A DNA stretch of 64,000 bases from Aequorivita sp. (GCA_030690315.1 JAUYGY010000024.1:22241-86240), one strand, 5' to 3'; shown: positions 46,701-55,405, counted from the stretch's first letter. Numbers and translations are program-made. The notes: generated by a model from the letters alone, not told the origin.

Positions 46701-47544
46701 TGAATTGGCAAGCATTCGTTACGAACAAGGTCCGCAAGTTATAAAAAGTGAGGACACTTTTCTGGTGGGCTATGTGCTGTTTGACAAACTGGACGGTTTT
46801 GCGGAAGTGAATGTCGTTGAAAATGCTCAAGGTCTTATTCAACATAAAATCGATAATGGCGAATTGGTCGTTCCAAAAGGCATCAGCTATAAATTTACGG
46901 GTACTTATGAAAACCAATTACGAGCTGAAAAAACGCTATCTGTAATCGTGCCCTTGGCTTTGTTGGTAATTTTCTTGATCCTATATTTTCAATTCCGTTC
47001 GGTTTCAACAACTTTAATGGTGTTTACAGGAATTGCAGTGGCTTTTGCAGGTGGTTTTGTAATGATTTGGTTTTATAGCCAAGATTGGTTTTTAAATTTC
47101 CACTTTTTTGGCGAAAATCTACGGGAGCTTTTCAATATTAAAACTGTCAATTTGAGCGTGGCGGTTTGGGTAGGTTTTATTGCCCTTTTTGGGATTGCGA
47201 CAGATGATGGCGTGGTAATGGCCACCTATCTCACACAGACTTTTGACAAAAACGACCCCACAGATAAACAGGAAATAAGGCAATCTACTTTAGAAGCGGC
47301 TTCCAAGCGCATTCGCCCTTGTTTAATGACAACGGTTACAACCATTTTGGCACTTCTGCCAGTTTTGACCTCTACAGGAAAAGGGAGTGATATTATGATA
47401 CCAATGTCCATTCCTATTTTCGGAGGAATGCTTTTGGATACCACTTCCTACTTCCTCGTACCAGTACTTTATAGCTGGAAAAAGGAGCGCCTTGCCAAAA
47501 GAAGGCTGAAAAAGGAATCACAAACTATAACTATCGCGCAATGA
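43768..47544 (+). CDS. cusA: CusA/CzcA-type heavy-metal efflux RND transporter
   Basis: The start is ATG 43768 (MLNKSIKFLIENKLVAV); the longer frame from 43669 has no RND homology. The protein has 1258 residues, about 200 more than E. coli CusA. Family marks: LGIPGVKTIRSSSMFGFSSI, VDVGIILSEN in the proton-relay helix, and the porter-domain Met-rich TRLVMLQTGMRAPMG segment. Extra length comes from added helices (about residues 525-635) and an inserted periplasmic segment (about 740-820). It pumps Cu(I)/Ag(I)-type cations with CusB and CusC. The next gene overlaps by 4 bp (ATGA). Confidence 0.92.
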   Translation: MLNKSIKFLIENKLVAVLMLMAFVGFGTVYAPFNWNTGLLPSDPVAVDAIPDIGENQQIVFTKWDGRSPQDIEDQITYPLTTTLLGIPGVKTIRSSSMFGFSSIYIIFEEDIEFYWSRSRILEKLNSLPSGLLPEGVNPALGPDATGLGQIFWYTLEGRDKDGNVTGGWDLHELRSIQDYYVKYALASASGVSEVASIGGYVKEYQIDVNPELMRQYNIGLGEVVKAVKESNKDIGAQTLEINQVEYLVRGLGYVKSVADIENAVVTSENYTSIRIKDIANVTLGPATRRGILDKEGAEVVGAVVVARYGANPMEVINNVKEKIKELSSGLPSKTLSDGRISQLTIVPFYDRTELIQETLGTLNEALTLEILITILVIIVMVFNLRASILISGLLPVAVLMVFIAMKFFGVDANIVALSGIAIAIGTMVDVGIILSENIIRHLDEDDKKLPINTIVYNATAEVSGAIVTAVMTTIISFIPVFTMIGAEGKLFRPLAFTKTFALTASIIIALFLIPPFAAFLFKGRNIRRSTNYGINGLLLVAGFVAIIFGHWIGIFLIGFSFINFANIRGKWSKERSNKFSIYLAAAAIVFLLAEYWRPLGVDNSVFRNLIFVGIICFGLLASFLLFKNYYTKILKWALSNRLLFLTIPTTLLILGFIIFKNTGKEFMPSLNEGSFLLMPTSMPHAGVEENKRVLQQLDMAVASIPEIETVVGKSGRTESALDPAPLSMYENMIQYKSEYILNDGKRQRFKVNDDGFFIRKDSSLIENPNRPVGAEKIENARKNGKKVSSTVDESANKLIADDDGEFFRNWRPEINSPDDIWNVIVEVTKLPGVTSAPKLQPIETRLVMLQTGMRAPMGIKVKGQDLKQIEAFGLELENILKQAEGVKQEAVFADRIVGKPYLLIDINREKLARYGVTIEEVQNILKVAVGGMSLTQTVEGRERYGIRIRYPREMRADPSDLQNIYVPVENGNPVPLSELASIRYEQGPQVIKSEDTFLVGYVLFDKLDGFAEVNVVENAQGLIQHKIDNGELVVPKGISYKFTGTYENQLRAEKTLSVIVPLALLVIFLILYFQFRSVSTTLMVFTGIAVAFAGGFVMIWFYSQDWFLNFHFFGENLRELFNIKTVNLSVAVWVGFIALFGIATDDGVVMATYLTQTFDKNDPTDKQEIRQSTLEAASKRIRPCLMTTVTTILALLPVLTSTGKGSDIMIPMSIPIFGGMLLDTTSYFLVPVLYSWKKERLAKRRLKKESQTITIAQ

Positions 47545-48776
47545 TAAAACAGAAAAAATATATAAAAATCGCCCTGTTTTTTGGGATTTGTCTTTTCGCT
47601 TTTAACAGCTATGGGCAGGATTTACAGACCTACATCAACGAAGCCATTTCTAACAGCCCCGAAATTCAAAAATTTCAATTGCGGTTTGATATAGCTTCTG
47701 AAAAGGTTAACGAAGCAAATTGGGTTCCAAATACCGAAGTAAGTGCAGGCTATTTCGTTAGCGAACCCGAAACTCGTGTTGGTGCACAGCGGGCAAGGTT
47801 TTCGATTAAACAAATGTTGCCTTGGTTTGGCACCATTACCGCAAGAGAAAATTACGCAACTTCAATGGCAGAAGCAGATTATGTGGAAGTAACAATTGCA
47901 AAACGTAAACTTGCACTTTCCGTTTCTCAAATTTATTATCAATTGTATGAAATTAGGGCAAAACAGCTTGTTCTCGACCAAAATATTGAGTTGCTACAAA
48001 ACTACGAACGCCTTGCCCTCACTTCGGTAGAAGTTGGTAAGGCATCAGCGGTTGATGTGTTGAAATTGCAGATTAGACAAAATGAACTGCAACAAGAAAA
48101 AGAAGTACTAACCCAACAATCAAAAGGCTTTCAGGCAGCGGCGAACAGTTTGTTGAACCGCGATTTTGACAAAGAGATAACGGTGGTTGACACTTTAGAA
48201 ATGCCCATTGAAGATATGCAACTCTCCTTTGATGCACTTTCGCTAAATCCAGAATTGCTGAAATATGATAAGCTAAACGAATCGGTACTGCAATCGGAAT
48301 TGCTCAATCTGCGGGAAGCCCAGCCAATGTTCGGTTTTGGGCTGGATTATATTCCCGTTTCCGAACGAACGGATATCAATATGACTGATAATGGCAAAGA
48401 CATTGTAATGCCGATGGTTTCAATCTCAATTCCCATTTTCAACAATCGCTATAAATCCATTACCAAACAGAACGATTTGCGCCAGCAGGAAATTCATTCC
48501 CAAAAAGACGAACGCTTAAATGTGCTGAAAGCTGAATTGGCAAAAACCATTTCCCAACGAAACCAAGCGCGTATAAAATTCAACACACAACAGAAAAATC
48601 TTGAACAGGCTGAAAATGCCGAAGAAATCCTTATCAAAAATTACGAAACAGGAACGATTGATTTTAACGATGTGCTAGACATTCAGGAACTGCAACTAAA
48701 GTTTCAAATGAGCCAAATTGAATCGGTAAAGCAATATTATGCGCAATCGGCGCTGATACATTATTTAGTAGAATAG
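47541..48776 (+). CDS. cusC: TolC-family outer membrane efflux protein (CusC-like)
   Basis: A 411-residue protein with a signal peptide (IALFFGICLFAFNSYGQ) and two outer-membrane-efflux repeats made of long helices (LQTYINEAISNSPEIQKFQL; YYQLYEIRAKQLVLDQNIEL; NLEQAENAEEILIKNYETG). It forms the outer-membrane channel for the RND pump. Coupled to cusA by a 4-bp overlap, and followed by the DUF3347 gene. Confidence 0.9.
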   Translation: MIKQKKYIKIALFFGICLFAFNSYGQDLQTYINEAISNSPEIQKFQLRFDIASEKVNEANWVPNTEVSAGYFVSEPETRVGAQRARFSIKQMLPWFGTITARENYATSMAEADYVEVTIAKRKLALSVSQIYYQLYEIRAKQLVLDQNIELLQNYERLALTSVEVGKASAVDVLKLQIRQNELQQEKEVLTQQSKGFQAAANSLLNRDFDKEITVVDTLEMPIEDMQLSFDALSLNPELLKYDKLNESVLQSELLNLREAQPMFGFGLDYIPVSERTDINMTDNGKDIVMPMVSISIPIFNNRYKSITKQNDLRQQEIHSQKDERLNVLKAELAKTISQRNQARIKFNTQQKNLEQAENAEEILIKNYETGTIDFNDVLDIQELQLKFQMSQIESVKQYYAQSALIHYLVE

Positions 48777-48813
48777 CACACAAAAACAAATAATAATTTA
48801 AATCAAAATCAAA

Positions 48814-49440
48814 ATGAAAAAAGTAAGCGTAACAACAGCAATTATGGCAATGGCTTTCGTAAGCCTAACAGTAATGTCTTGTAGAGACAACAAAGAGCAA
48901 GATTCACACGACGATGGAATGAATTCTGAAATGATGGATGAAGGCCATCACGATGATTCAGCAATGAACCACGGCAATACGAGTGAATCCATTGATATGA
49001 TGGATTCCGATGCACAGAATTCCGATGCAAAACAAGTGGTGGCAGATTATATGACAATTAAAGAAGCTTTGGTGGCGACCAATAAAGAAGATGCCACAAA
49101 GGCTGGAAAGAAACTTGAAACCACATTGAAGGGTTTTAATGCGAGCAGTTACACAGCTGAACAGCAAAAGCAGCTGAAGGACATCATTGAAGATGCAATA
49201 GAGCACGTAGAACATATTGGGAAAAGTGAAATGGACCAACAACGTGAACATTTCAAAATGTTGAGCAAGAATATAACCGATTTAGTTGCCATCACTGGAA
49301 CAGAAACCACTTTATACCAACAATTCTGCCCAATGTATAATAATGGAAGTACTTGGTTAAGTTTGGAAAAAGAAATCAAAAATCCTTATTACGGAAGCAA
49401 AATGCTGAATTGCGGAAAAGTACAAAAGGAAATTAACTAA
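48814..49440 (+). CDS. DUF3347 metal-related lipoprotein
   Basis: A 208-residue lipoprotein (MKKVSVTTAIMAMAFVSLTV, Cys23). A His-, Asp- and Met-rich region follows (DEGHHDDSAMNH, IDMMDSD), then a DUF3347 domain (about 70-205: YMTIKEALVATNKEDATKAG; FCPMYNNGSTWLS). DUF3347 occurs in Bacteroidota copper and metal-efflux clusters and on CusB-like proteins. It probably binds metal in the periplasm and passes it to the pump. Confidence 0.85.
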   Translation: MKKVSVTTAIMAMAFVSLTVMSCRDNKEQDSHDDGMNSEMMDEGHHDDSAMNHGNTSESIDMMDSDAQNSDAKQVVADYMTIKEALVATNKEDATKAGKKLETTLKGFNASSYTAEQQKQLKDIIEDAIEHVEHIGKSEMDQQREHFKMLSKNITDLVAITGTETTLYQQFCPMYNNGSTWLSLEKEIKNPYYGSKMLNCGKVQKEIN

Positions 49441-49521
49441 AATAAAATTGCTGAAAATCAAAGCATTGGGTTTATTGGTGGTAATAAGATTAAGAAATAT
49501 TCAAATTTAAAAATTAACAGC

Positions 49522-50004
49522 ATGGAAAATTCAAATCAAAACTCCAAAAACAATAATTACACAAAGTTTATTTTGATGCTTGCTGCATCTTTCGTTGCTA
49601 TGTATATCACAATGTATTTTAACACATACCAGATTGACCACGTTTATTTCAGTTTAACGCGGTTCTATATGAGTTGTTTGGGAATAGCAGCAATGGCAGT
49701 AATTATGTGGTTTTTTATGCGTAAAATGTACCAAAACAAGAAAAAGAATATCGCCATTTTATTATGTAGTTTGGTTCTTTTTCTGGGAGCTCTTGGTTTG
49801 GTAAGAGCCCAAAGTCCAATTATTGGCGATGTTTTATGGATGAAAGCAATGATTCCACATCATTCCATCGCTATATTAACAAGTGAAAGAGCCGATATAA
49901 AAGACCCAGAAGTACGAAAGTTGGCAGATGAAATTATCAATGCACAGAAAAAAGAAATTGCCGAAATGAAACAATATATCAAGCGTTTGGAGGCTGAAAA
50001 GTAA
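49522..50004 (+). CDS. DUF305 family membrane protein
   Basis: A 160-residue protein with about three transmembrane segments (about 13-31, 43-65 and 73-91) and the DUF305 helical motif after them (WMKAMIPHHSIAILTSERAD, EIINAQKKEIAEMKQYI). The PHH motif and Met residues point to metal binding. DUF305 proteins accompany copper-resistance genes, in line with its place in this block. Confidence 0.85.
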   Translation: MENSNQNSKNNNYTKFILMLAASFVAMYITMYFNTYQIDHVYFSLTRFYMSCLGIAAMAVIMWFFMRKMYQNKKKNIAILLCSLVLFLGALGLVRAQSPIIGDVLWMKAMIPHHSIAILTSERADIKDPEVRKLADEIINAQKKEIAEMKQYIKRLEAEK

Positions 50005-50046
50005 TTGGTTTACATTTCCGTCAGTAATTTTTAAAATTAAAATAGT

Positions 50047-50130
50047 ATGAAATGCCCATTTACAAATTTCAAACCAACCGAAGATGAATTTATGGGCATG
50101 CCATCTTCCCATTTCTCAAATATTTTATAA
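50047..50130 (+). CDS. Possible 27-residue peptide
   Basis: An ATG-to-TAA frame between the DUF305 and cusB genes encodes MKCPFTNFKPTEDEFMGMPS followed by SHFSNIL. It ends 2 bp before the cusB start, has one Cys, a His and Met residues, and lies within an operon. I do not recognise it. It may be a small metal-related peptide or simply a spacer. Confidence 0.35.
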   Translation: MKCPFTNFKPTEDEFMGMPSSHFSNIL

Positions 50131-50132
50131 AG

Positions 50133-51404
50133 ATGAAAAAATACATTATTTACAGCGCCATTTTAGTAGTAGGTCTCGTCTTGGGCTATGTGTTTTTTGG
50201 AAATGCTTCTGAAGGTGCATCAAACACAAAAAGCATTTCAGAAATACCCGAAAATACCGAAGCAGAAATCCAAATGTGGACCTGTTCAATGCACCCACAG
50301 ATTATGCAACCCGAACCCGGCGATTGCCCAATTTGCGGAATGGACTTGATTCCTGCGGAAGCAGGGGCAGACGGACTTGCAATGAATGAGATAAAAATGA
50401 CAGAAAACGCAATGGCGTTGGCAAATATTCAAACAACAATTGTTGGGAATGTTTCCGGAACTGATGAAAATATACTATCACTTTCGGGCAAGATAATGGC
50501 AAACGAAGAAGCCAATGCAGTACAGGCAAGCTATTTTGAAGGTCGTATTGAAAAACTGAATGTCAATTTTACGGGCGAAGAAGTCCAAAAAGGACAATTA
50601 TTGGCAACCATTTATGCACCCACACTTGTTGCAGCACAACAAGAACTTTTAACGGCATCATCTATGAAAGCTTCCCAACCTGCATTGTACAATGCCGTCC
50701 GAAACAAGTTGAAACTCTGGAAACTGTCTGAAAGCCAAATAAATCAAATTGAGTCATCGGGAAAAGTACGTGAAAACTTTCCCATATACGCAACGGTTTC
50801 AGGCACGGTTTCCCAAAAAATGGCAGAGGAAGGCGACTACGTAAAACAAGGTCAGCCAATTGTAAAAGTGAGTGATTTGGGAACAGTCTGGGCAATGTTT
50901 GATGCCTATGAAAATCAAATCTCACAACTAAAGGAAGGACAAAAAATTACCGTTACTACAAACGCCTATCCCAGCAAACAATTTGAAGCAACGGTATCTT
51001 TTATAGACCCAACTTTGAACACAAAATCCAGAACGGTTTCGGTAAGGGCAACGCTAAATAATAAGGAAGACCTATTAAAACCTGGAATGTTTGTATCTGC
51101 AATAGTGCAAATGTCTAAAGGCAACTCAATGCAATCTCAAATAACCATTCCAGCTACCGCTGTACTTTGGACGGGAAATCGCTCTTTAGTTTATGTAAAA
51201 ACCAATCCGCACCAACCCGTTTTTGAAATGCGAGAAGTAACATTGGGAACTAAAAATGGTGATGTTTACACTATTGTTGATGGACTCAATAATGGCGAAG
51301 AGATAGTTACCAATGGCACATTTACAGTTGATGCCGCAGCACAGTTACAAGGTAAAAAAAGTATGATGAATACTAATGAGGGCAAAACAATGACAGGCCA
51401 CTAA
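50133..51404 (+). CDS. cusB: Efflux RND periplasmic adaptor (CusB-like) with heavy-metal-binding domain
   Basis: A 423-residue adaptor anchored by an N-terminal hydrophobic segment (IIYSAILVVGLVLGYVFFG). A heavy-metal-binding domain follows (about 47-70: MWTCSMHPQIMQPEPGDCPI then CGMDLIP). Then come the membrane-fusion-protein lipoyl/barrel-sandwich, hairpin and beta-barrel domains (YFEGRIEKLNVNFTGEEVQK; ATVSGTVSQKMAEEGDYVK; FIDPTLNTKSRTVSVRATLN). It links the CusA pump to CusC. The gene order (CusA, CusC, accessory proteins, CusB) differs from E. coli cusCFBA. Confidence 0.92.
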   Translation: MKKYIIYSAILVVGLVLGYVFFGNASEGASNTKSISEIPENTEAEIQMWTCSMHPQIMQPEPGDCPICGMDLIPAEAGADGLAMNEIKMTENAMALANIQTTIVGNVSGTDENILSLSGKIMANEEANAVQASYFEGRIEKLNVNFTGEEVQKGQLLATIYAPTLVAAQQELLTASSMKASQPALYNAVRNKLKLWKLSESQINQIESSGKVRENFPIYATVSGTVSQKMAEEGDYVKQGQPIVKVSDLGTVWAMFDAYENQISQLKEGQKITVTTNAYPSKQFEATVSFIDPTLNTKSRTVSVRATLNNKEDLLKPGMFVSAIVQMSKGNSMQSQITIPATAVLWTGNRSLVYVKTNPHQPVFEMREVTLGTKNGDVYTIVDGLNNGEEIVTNGTFTVDAAAQLQGKKSMMNTNEGKTMTGH

Positions 51405-51680
51405 AGTCATTCTGAAATCGAAGATGTAACCATTTCAGAAACATCAAATAAAATAACAAAGAACAAAATTCTGCAAGCTCTAAATAGGAGCCTAGTGGTT
51501 GAGCACAATAAGGCCATATCCGCCGCGGCGGACAAAGGTTAGAGTCCTTTTCCTACTACGATGAAAAAGCTCTTAGAAAAATTATATTTTTTTATTTGAT
51601 GTGGTTTCAAAAACTGCAGATTAATATCATTTTTACGTTGCTTTTAGTACATTAGCTCCTTATTTTAAATTAGAACACTA
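51405..51680. other. Spacer holding the right boundary of the metal-efflux block
   Basis: This stretch has no gene. It contains the degenerate att-like repeat at 51517-51559. I see no good promoter box for the M1 peptidase gene. Confidence 0.5.
51517..51559 (+). repeat. Right boundary repeat of the metal-efflux block (att-like)
   Basis: TATCCGCCGCGGCGGACA followed by AAGGTTAGAGTCCTTTTCC and CTAC-like tRNA 3' remnants; 38 of 43 bases match 43035-43077. Here the tRNA-derived part is more decayed. Palindrome at 51519-51532. Confidence 0.7.
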
Positions 51681-53612
51681 ATGAAATATTTCACCGGTAA
51701 CTTACTAATAACCCTACTTCTTTCCACATTTTCTTTTACGCTCCAAGCTCAAGAAGTAAAACCAGACAATCAACATTTTTTTGATAACGTTTCATACAGA
51801 CAAGGAAATGTGTATCGAACGGCCTCTGGAAAACCTGGCCCCGAATATTGGCAGAATGTAGCTGATTACAATTTGGAAGCAACTTTAGACGATAAAAATC
51901 ATTCCGTTTCCGGAAACGTAACCATTCATTACACAAACAACAGCCCCGAAACTTTGGATTTTATTTGGCTCTATTTGGAACAAAATCGTTTCACCGAAAA
52001 TTCTCGCGGAACGCTAACCACACCAGTTCAGGGAAGTCGCTACGATGGCGATGTGGGAGGCGGTTTCGAATTGAATAACATTTCAGCAAAAACAAAAACC
52101 GGTACTTCTTCAAAATACATAATTACAGATACGCGGATGCAGGTTTGGCTAGATAAACCTCTTGCCGCAAAAGGCGGAACTGTGGATATAAAAATGAATT
52201 TCAAATTTAAAGTTCCCGTTGAAGGAATGGACCGCATGGGCAGGCTCGATGTAAAGGATGGAACTATATATACACTAGCGCAATGGTATCCGCGTGTTGC
52301 CGTTTTTGACGATGTTGTGGGTTGGAATACCGATCCGTATTTGGGCGCAGGCGAATTTTATTGTGAATATGGAAACTATAATATAAAAATTACGGCCCCA
52401 GCAGACCACACTGTAATATGTTCTGGAACATTGCAAAACCTAAACGAAGTACTCACCAAAACCCAACAGGAACGTTGGGCACAAGCAGAGAAAAGTGATA
52501 AAACCGTATATATAATTAAGCCGGAAGAAGTAGGGAAACCTATAGCTCACACTAAAACAAATGGAACGGTTACTTGGCATTACAAAATGGAAAACACCCG
52601 CGATGTGGCTTGGGCAGCTTCAAAAGCATTTATATGGGATGCCGCCAGAATGAACCTTGGCGAAGGAAAAACAGGATTGGCACAATCTGTTTACCCAAAA
52701 GAAAGTGATGGGCCATCCGCTTGGTCGCGCTCCACGGAATTTACAAAGGAATCTGTAGAGTTTTATTCAAAAACATATTTTACTTATCCGTACCACAACG
52801 CAATAAACGTTGCAGCAAGCGTGGGCGGAATGGAATATCCGGGCGTTAGCTTTTGCCATTACCAGAGCAGGGACGCCGATCTTTGGGATGTTACCGACCA
52901 TGAGTTTGGCCACAATTGGTTCCCGATGATAGTGGGCAGCAACGAGCGTCGCTATCCGTGGATGGACGAAGGTTTCGACACATTTATAAACCATTACAGT
53001 ACGGCAGCATTCAATAACGGTGAATTTCCAACAACAACCGATAAGCCACGAAGTTTAATTCAATATTTAACCAATGAAAACCGCCAGGGTATTGAAACCT
53101 ATCCCGATGTGGCAAACTCTAGAAATTTGGCCTACACGGCATATTATAAACCTGCGGCCGGCCTTTATTTGCTTCGTGAATATATTCTTGGGGCCGAACG
53201 TTTTGACAATGCATTTAAAAGCTATATCCATACCTGGGCATACAAACACCCGCAGCCAAATGACTTTTTCAACCATATGGAAAATGTTGCAGGCGAAGAT
53301 CTTTCTTGGTTTTGGAAAGGCTGGTTTTATGGCAATGGCAATATAGATTTGGGTATTACTTCCGTGGAACCGTTGCAGGGAAATTATTTGATTACCATTG
53401 AAAATAATGGGCAAATCCCGATGCCGGTGCAGCTTCAAGTGATTTATGCAGACACTACAACCGAAAACATTTTGCTTCCCGTTGAAGTTTGGCAGCGAGG
53501 CAATAGCTGGGGACATCTTTTAAAAACCACAAAGCAAGTACAGCGCGTGGTTTTGGATCCCAATAAAATGTTGCCCGACGTCAATCTTTTAAATGATACT
53601 TGGAATAAGTAA
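51681..53612 (+). CDS. M1-family zinc metallopeptidase, exported
   Basis: A 643-residue protein with a signal peptide (LLITLLLSTFSFTLQAQ). The M1 zinc site is complete: HEFGHNW (His407, Glu408, His411) and Glu430 in WMDEGFD, 19 residues after the second His. The GxMEN exopeptidase motif reads VGGMEYPG, so Asn is replaced by Tyr, as in several bacterial M1 variants. The N-terminal region forms the beta-sandwich domain. Likely a periplasmic or secreted aminopeptidase. It stands alone and ends in a terminator. Confidence 0.9.
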   Translation: MKYFTGNLLITLLLSTFSFTLQAQEVKPDNQHFFDNVSYRQGNVYRTASGKPGPEYWQNVADYNLEATLDDKNHSVSGNVTIHYTNNSPETLDFIWLYLEQNRFTENSRGTLTTPVQGSRYDGDVGGGFELNNISAKTKTGTSSKYIITDTRMQVWLDKPLAAKGGTVDIKMNFKFKVPVEGMDRMGRLDVKDGTIYTLAQWYPRVAVFDDVVGWNTDPYLGAGEFYCEYGNYNIKITAPADHTVICSGTLQNLNEVLTKTQQERWAQAEKSDKTVYIIKPEEVGKPIAHTKTNGTVTWHYKMENTRDVAWAASKAFIWDAARMNLGEGKTGLAQSVYPKESDGPSAWSRSTEFTKESVEFYSKTYFTYPYHNAINVAASVGGMEYPGVSFCHYQSRDADLWDVTDHEFGHNWFPMIVGSNERRYPWMDEGFDTFINHYSTAAFNNGEFPTTTDKPRSLIQYLTNENRQGIETYPDVANSRNLAYTAYYKPAAGLYLLREYILGAERFDNAFKSYIHTWAYKHPQPNDFFNHMENVAGEDLSWFWKGWFYGNGNIDLGITSVEPLQGNYLITIENNGQIPMPVQLQVIYADTTTENILLPVEVWQRGNSWGHLLKTTKQVQRVVLDPNKMLPDVNLLNDTWNK

Positions 53613-53626
53613 TATTTTCAGGAATA

Positions 53627-53669
53627 AAAAAGTGCTATCAAACAAATGTTTTTGAAAGCACTTTTTTTT
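53627..53669 (+). terminator. Terminator between M1 peptidase and blaR1
   Basis: AAAAAGTGCT / AGCACTTTTT with inner TCAAA/TTTGA pairing, then a run of Ts. It may serve both convergent genes. Confidence 0.85.
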
Positions 53670-53686
53670 AAATGAATTCCATTAAA

Positions 53687-55015
53687 CTAACATCCCCCAA
53701 GGTTTACGATTGGATATTTACTAACGTCGATAGTAACATCATTCTTGCTTTTTTTCACCATTTCAATTGCCTCATCGGGAGTGTATTTATGCGGGCCTAT
53801 ATAAAATGTTGCCCCTCTCTTTGCCAATTCCTTAATATATTCAACAGGGTCAGAATTTGGAGCCGGGGGTGCTTCGGCCGCCATATATAAGTTTCCATTT
53901 TCTAGTGAAGGTGCTTTGGGTGTCTTTGGAGCCGGAGGCGGCGGGGGAGGGGGTGGAACGCATTCTGGAAATGGTTCTGAATCTGTCTTTTGTTCAACCG
54001 TCATTTTTCTGTAAATCGTTTCCAAAACCTTCAAATCTTCCAGGGGGATTTTACGTTTTTCAATAGCAACAGCATTGTATTTTTTTGCCAGTTTGTTGTA
54101 TTCTGCTATTTCTGCTTTAGTGGCTTTTTCCTTTGTTAATTCGGTTGTTTCTGAGTTTTGTTGGATAATTTCCTTTGAGCTAAACCCATAAATCAATACC
54201 GAAAGCAAAGGCAGAATCAATAAACTTCGAAACCAAATGGCTCTTTTGGAGGTGTGTGTTTTCATAACTGTAAATCGTTTTTTGATGGATGAATAATTGA
54301 GTGAATGCGCCAGTGAAGGCGTTGCGACATTTGATGAGAATGCCAGTAAAATTTTTTGATAGTTAGAAGTTTCCGCGCCAGCGTTCAAAACAGCGCGGTC
54401 CGCCAAAAATTCGTGGTTCAGTTTGATGCTTCTTTTTAGGAAATAAAACAACGGATTAAACCAAAACACAATTTGTAAAAGTTCCACAAAAATCACGTCC
54501 AAACTGTGTTTTTGAATGGCGTGCGTTTGCTCGTGAAGCATTACTTCCGTAGGAATTTCGCCCTTTTCAAATTGTTTTTTATTCAGAAAGATATAGCTGA
54601 AAAATGTGTGCGGAATAACATTTTCAATTAAGAGAATATTGATAAATCCACTGTCTCGGTATTTTGGGTTCTTCCAAATTTTTTGAAGTAAATTGAAAAG
54701 ATTTCTAAAAAATTTCACACTAAAAAACAACACGCCCAAACCATAGATTGCCCAAAGAAGATTTGGCGAAAAATTGATGGTTTGTTCGGTTTCCGTAAAA
54801 ACCATTTGCTGGGCTGCTTCCTTGTAAATGGGAATAATTGGGGAAACTTCCACATACTTGGTAAATGTTATAAGTGGAATTAAAATGGAAGCCAGTAAAC
54901 TTCCGAATAAATAAACCCGCTTAAAATTATGGATGGAGGCGTTCTCTAAAAACACTTTGTAAAAAACGAAAAGCGTGGTGAGAATGGCTGCTGACTTTAA
55001 TAAATATAGTTCCAT
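53687..55015 (-). CDS. blaR1: BlaR1/MecR1-type M56 membrane metallopeptidase
   Basis: A 442-residue protein with four predicted membrane segments in the first 270 residues and the M56 zinc motif HEQTHAIQ (His161, Glu162, His165) plus the downstream acidic ligand region NHEFLADRAVLNAG. There is no penicillin-binding sensor domain. After the fourth helix there is a coiled, charged segment, a Pro tract (PPPPPPPAPKTPKAP, about 355-370) and a short C-terminal domain. It probably cleaves the BlaI-type repressor encoded upstream. The inducing signal is unknown and need not be a beta-lactam. Confidence 0.88.
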   Translation of the reverse strand: MELYLLKSAAILTTLFVFYKVFLENASIHNFKRVYLFGSLLASILIPLITFTKYVEVSPIIPIYKEAAQQMVFTETEQTINFSPNLLWAIYGLGVLFFSVKFFRNLFNLLQKIWKNPKYRDSGFINILLIENVIPHTFFSYIFLNKKQFEKGEIPTEVMLHEQTHAIQKHSLDVIFVELLQIVFWFNPLFYFLKRSIKLNHEFLADRAVLNAGAETSNYQKILLAFSSNVATPSLAHSLNYSSIKKRFTVMKTHTSKRAIWFRSLLILPLLSVLIYGFSSKEIIQQNSETTELTKEKATKAEIAEYNKLAKKYNAVAIEKRKIPLEDLKVLETIYRKMTVEQKTDSEPFPECVPPPPPPPPAPKTPKAPSLENGNLYMAAEAPPAPNSDPVEYIKELAKRGATFYIGPHKYTPDEAIEMVKKSKNDVTIDVSKYPIVNLGGC

Positions 55016-55017
55016 AA

Positions 55018-55383
55018 CTACTTTTTTTGAATTTCTGAATCGATGAGTTTTTTCAGTTCTTCCAATTCAAGTTTGGAAAGATTGGTTTCTTCGGTAAAAA
55101 AGGAAGCAAATTGCGACGGGCTATTGTTGAAGAAATTTTTAATCAAACCATTCACGTGTTTTGAAAAATAGTCCTTCTTTTTCACCTTTGGAAAATATTC
55201 GCGCGACCGTCCAAGTTGCACATAATCCACAAAATTTTTATCCTGCATCCGTTTCAGAAGCGTGGCAACGGTTGTTGTAGCTGGCTTTGGGTTCGGATAT
55301 GCCTCTATTAAATCTTTCATAATAGCACGTTCCTGCTTCCAAAGCAGTTGCATTAATTGTTCTTCGGCGTTTGATAGCGTCAT
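55018..55383 (-). CDS. blaI: BlaI/MecI/CopY-family transcriptional repressor
   Basis: A 121-residue winged-helix regulator: LSNAEEQLMQLLWKQERAIM, ATTTVATLLKRMQDKNFVDY (recognition helix) and a C-terminal dimerisation helix pair (LSKLELEELKKLIDSEIQKK). It is 2 bp upstream of blaR1, the standard paired arrangement. Two palindromic operators overlap its own promoter (55406-55447), so it is expected to repress itself and blaR1 until BlaR1 cleaves it. Confidence 0.93.
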   Translation of the reverse strand: MTLSNAEEQLMQLLWKQERAIMKDLIEAYPNPKPATTTVATLLKRMQDKNFVDYVQLGRSREYFPKVKKKDYFSKHVNGLIKNFFNNSPSQFASFFTEETNLSKLELEELKKLIDSEIQKK

Positions 55384-55405
55384 TGAAATGAAAATTTTAA
55401 TTAAC

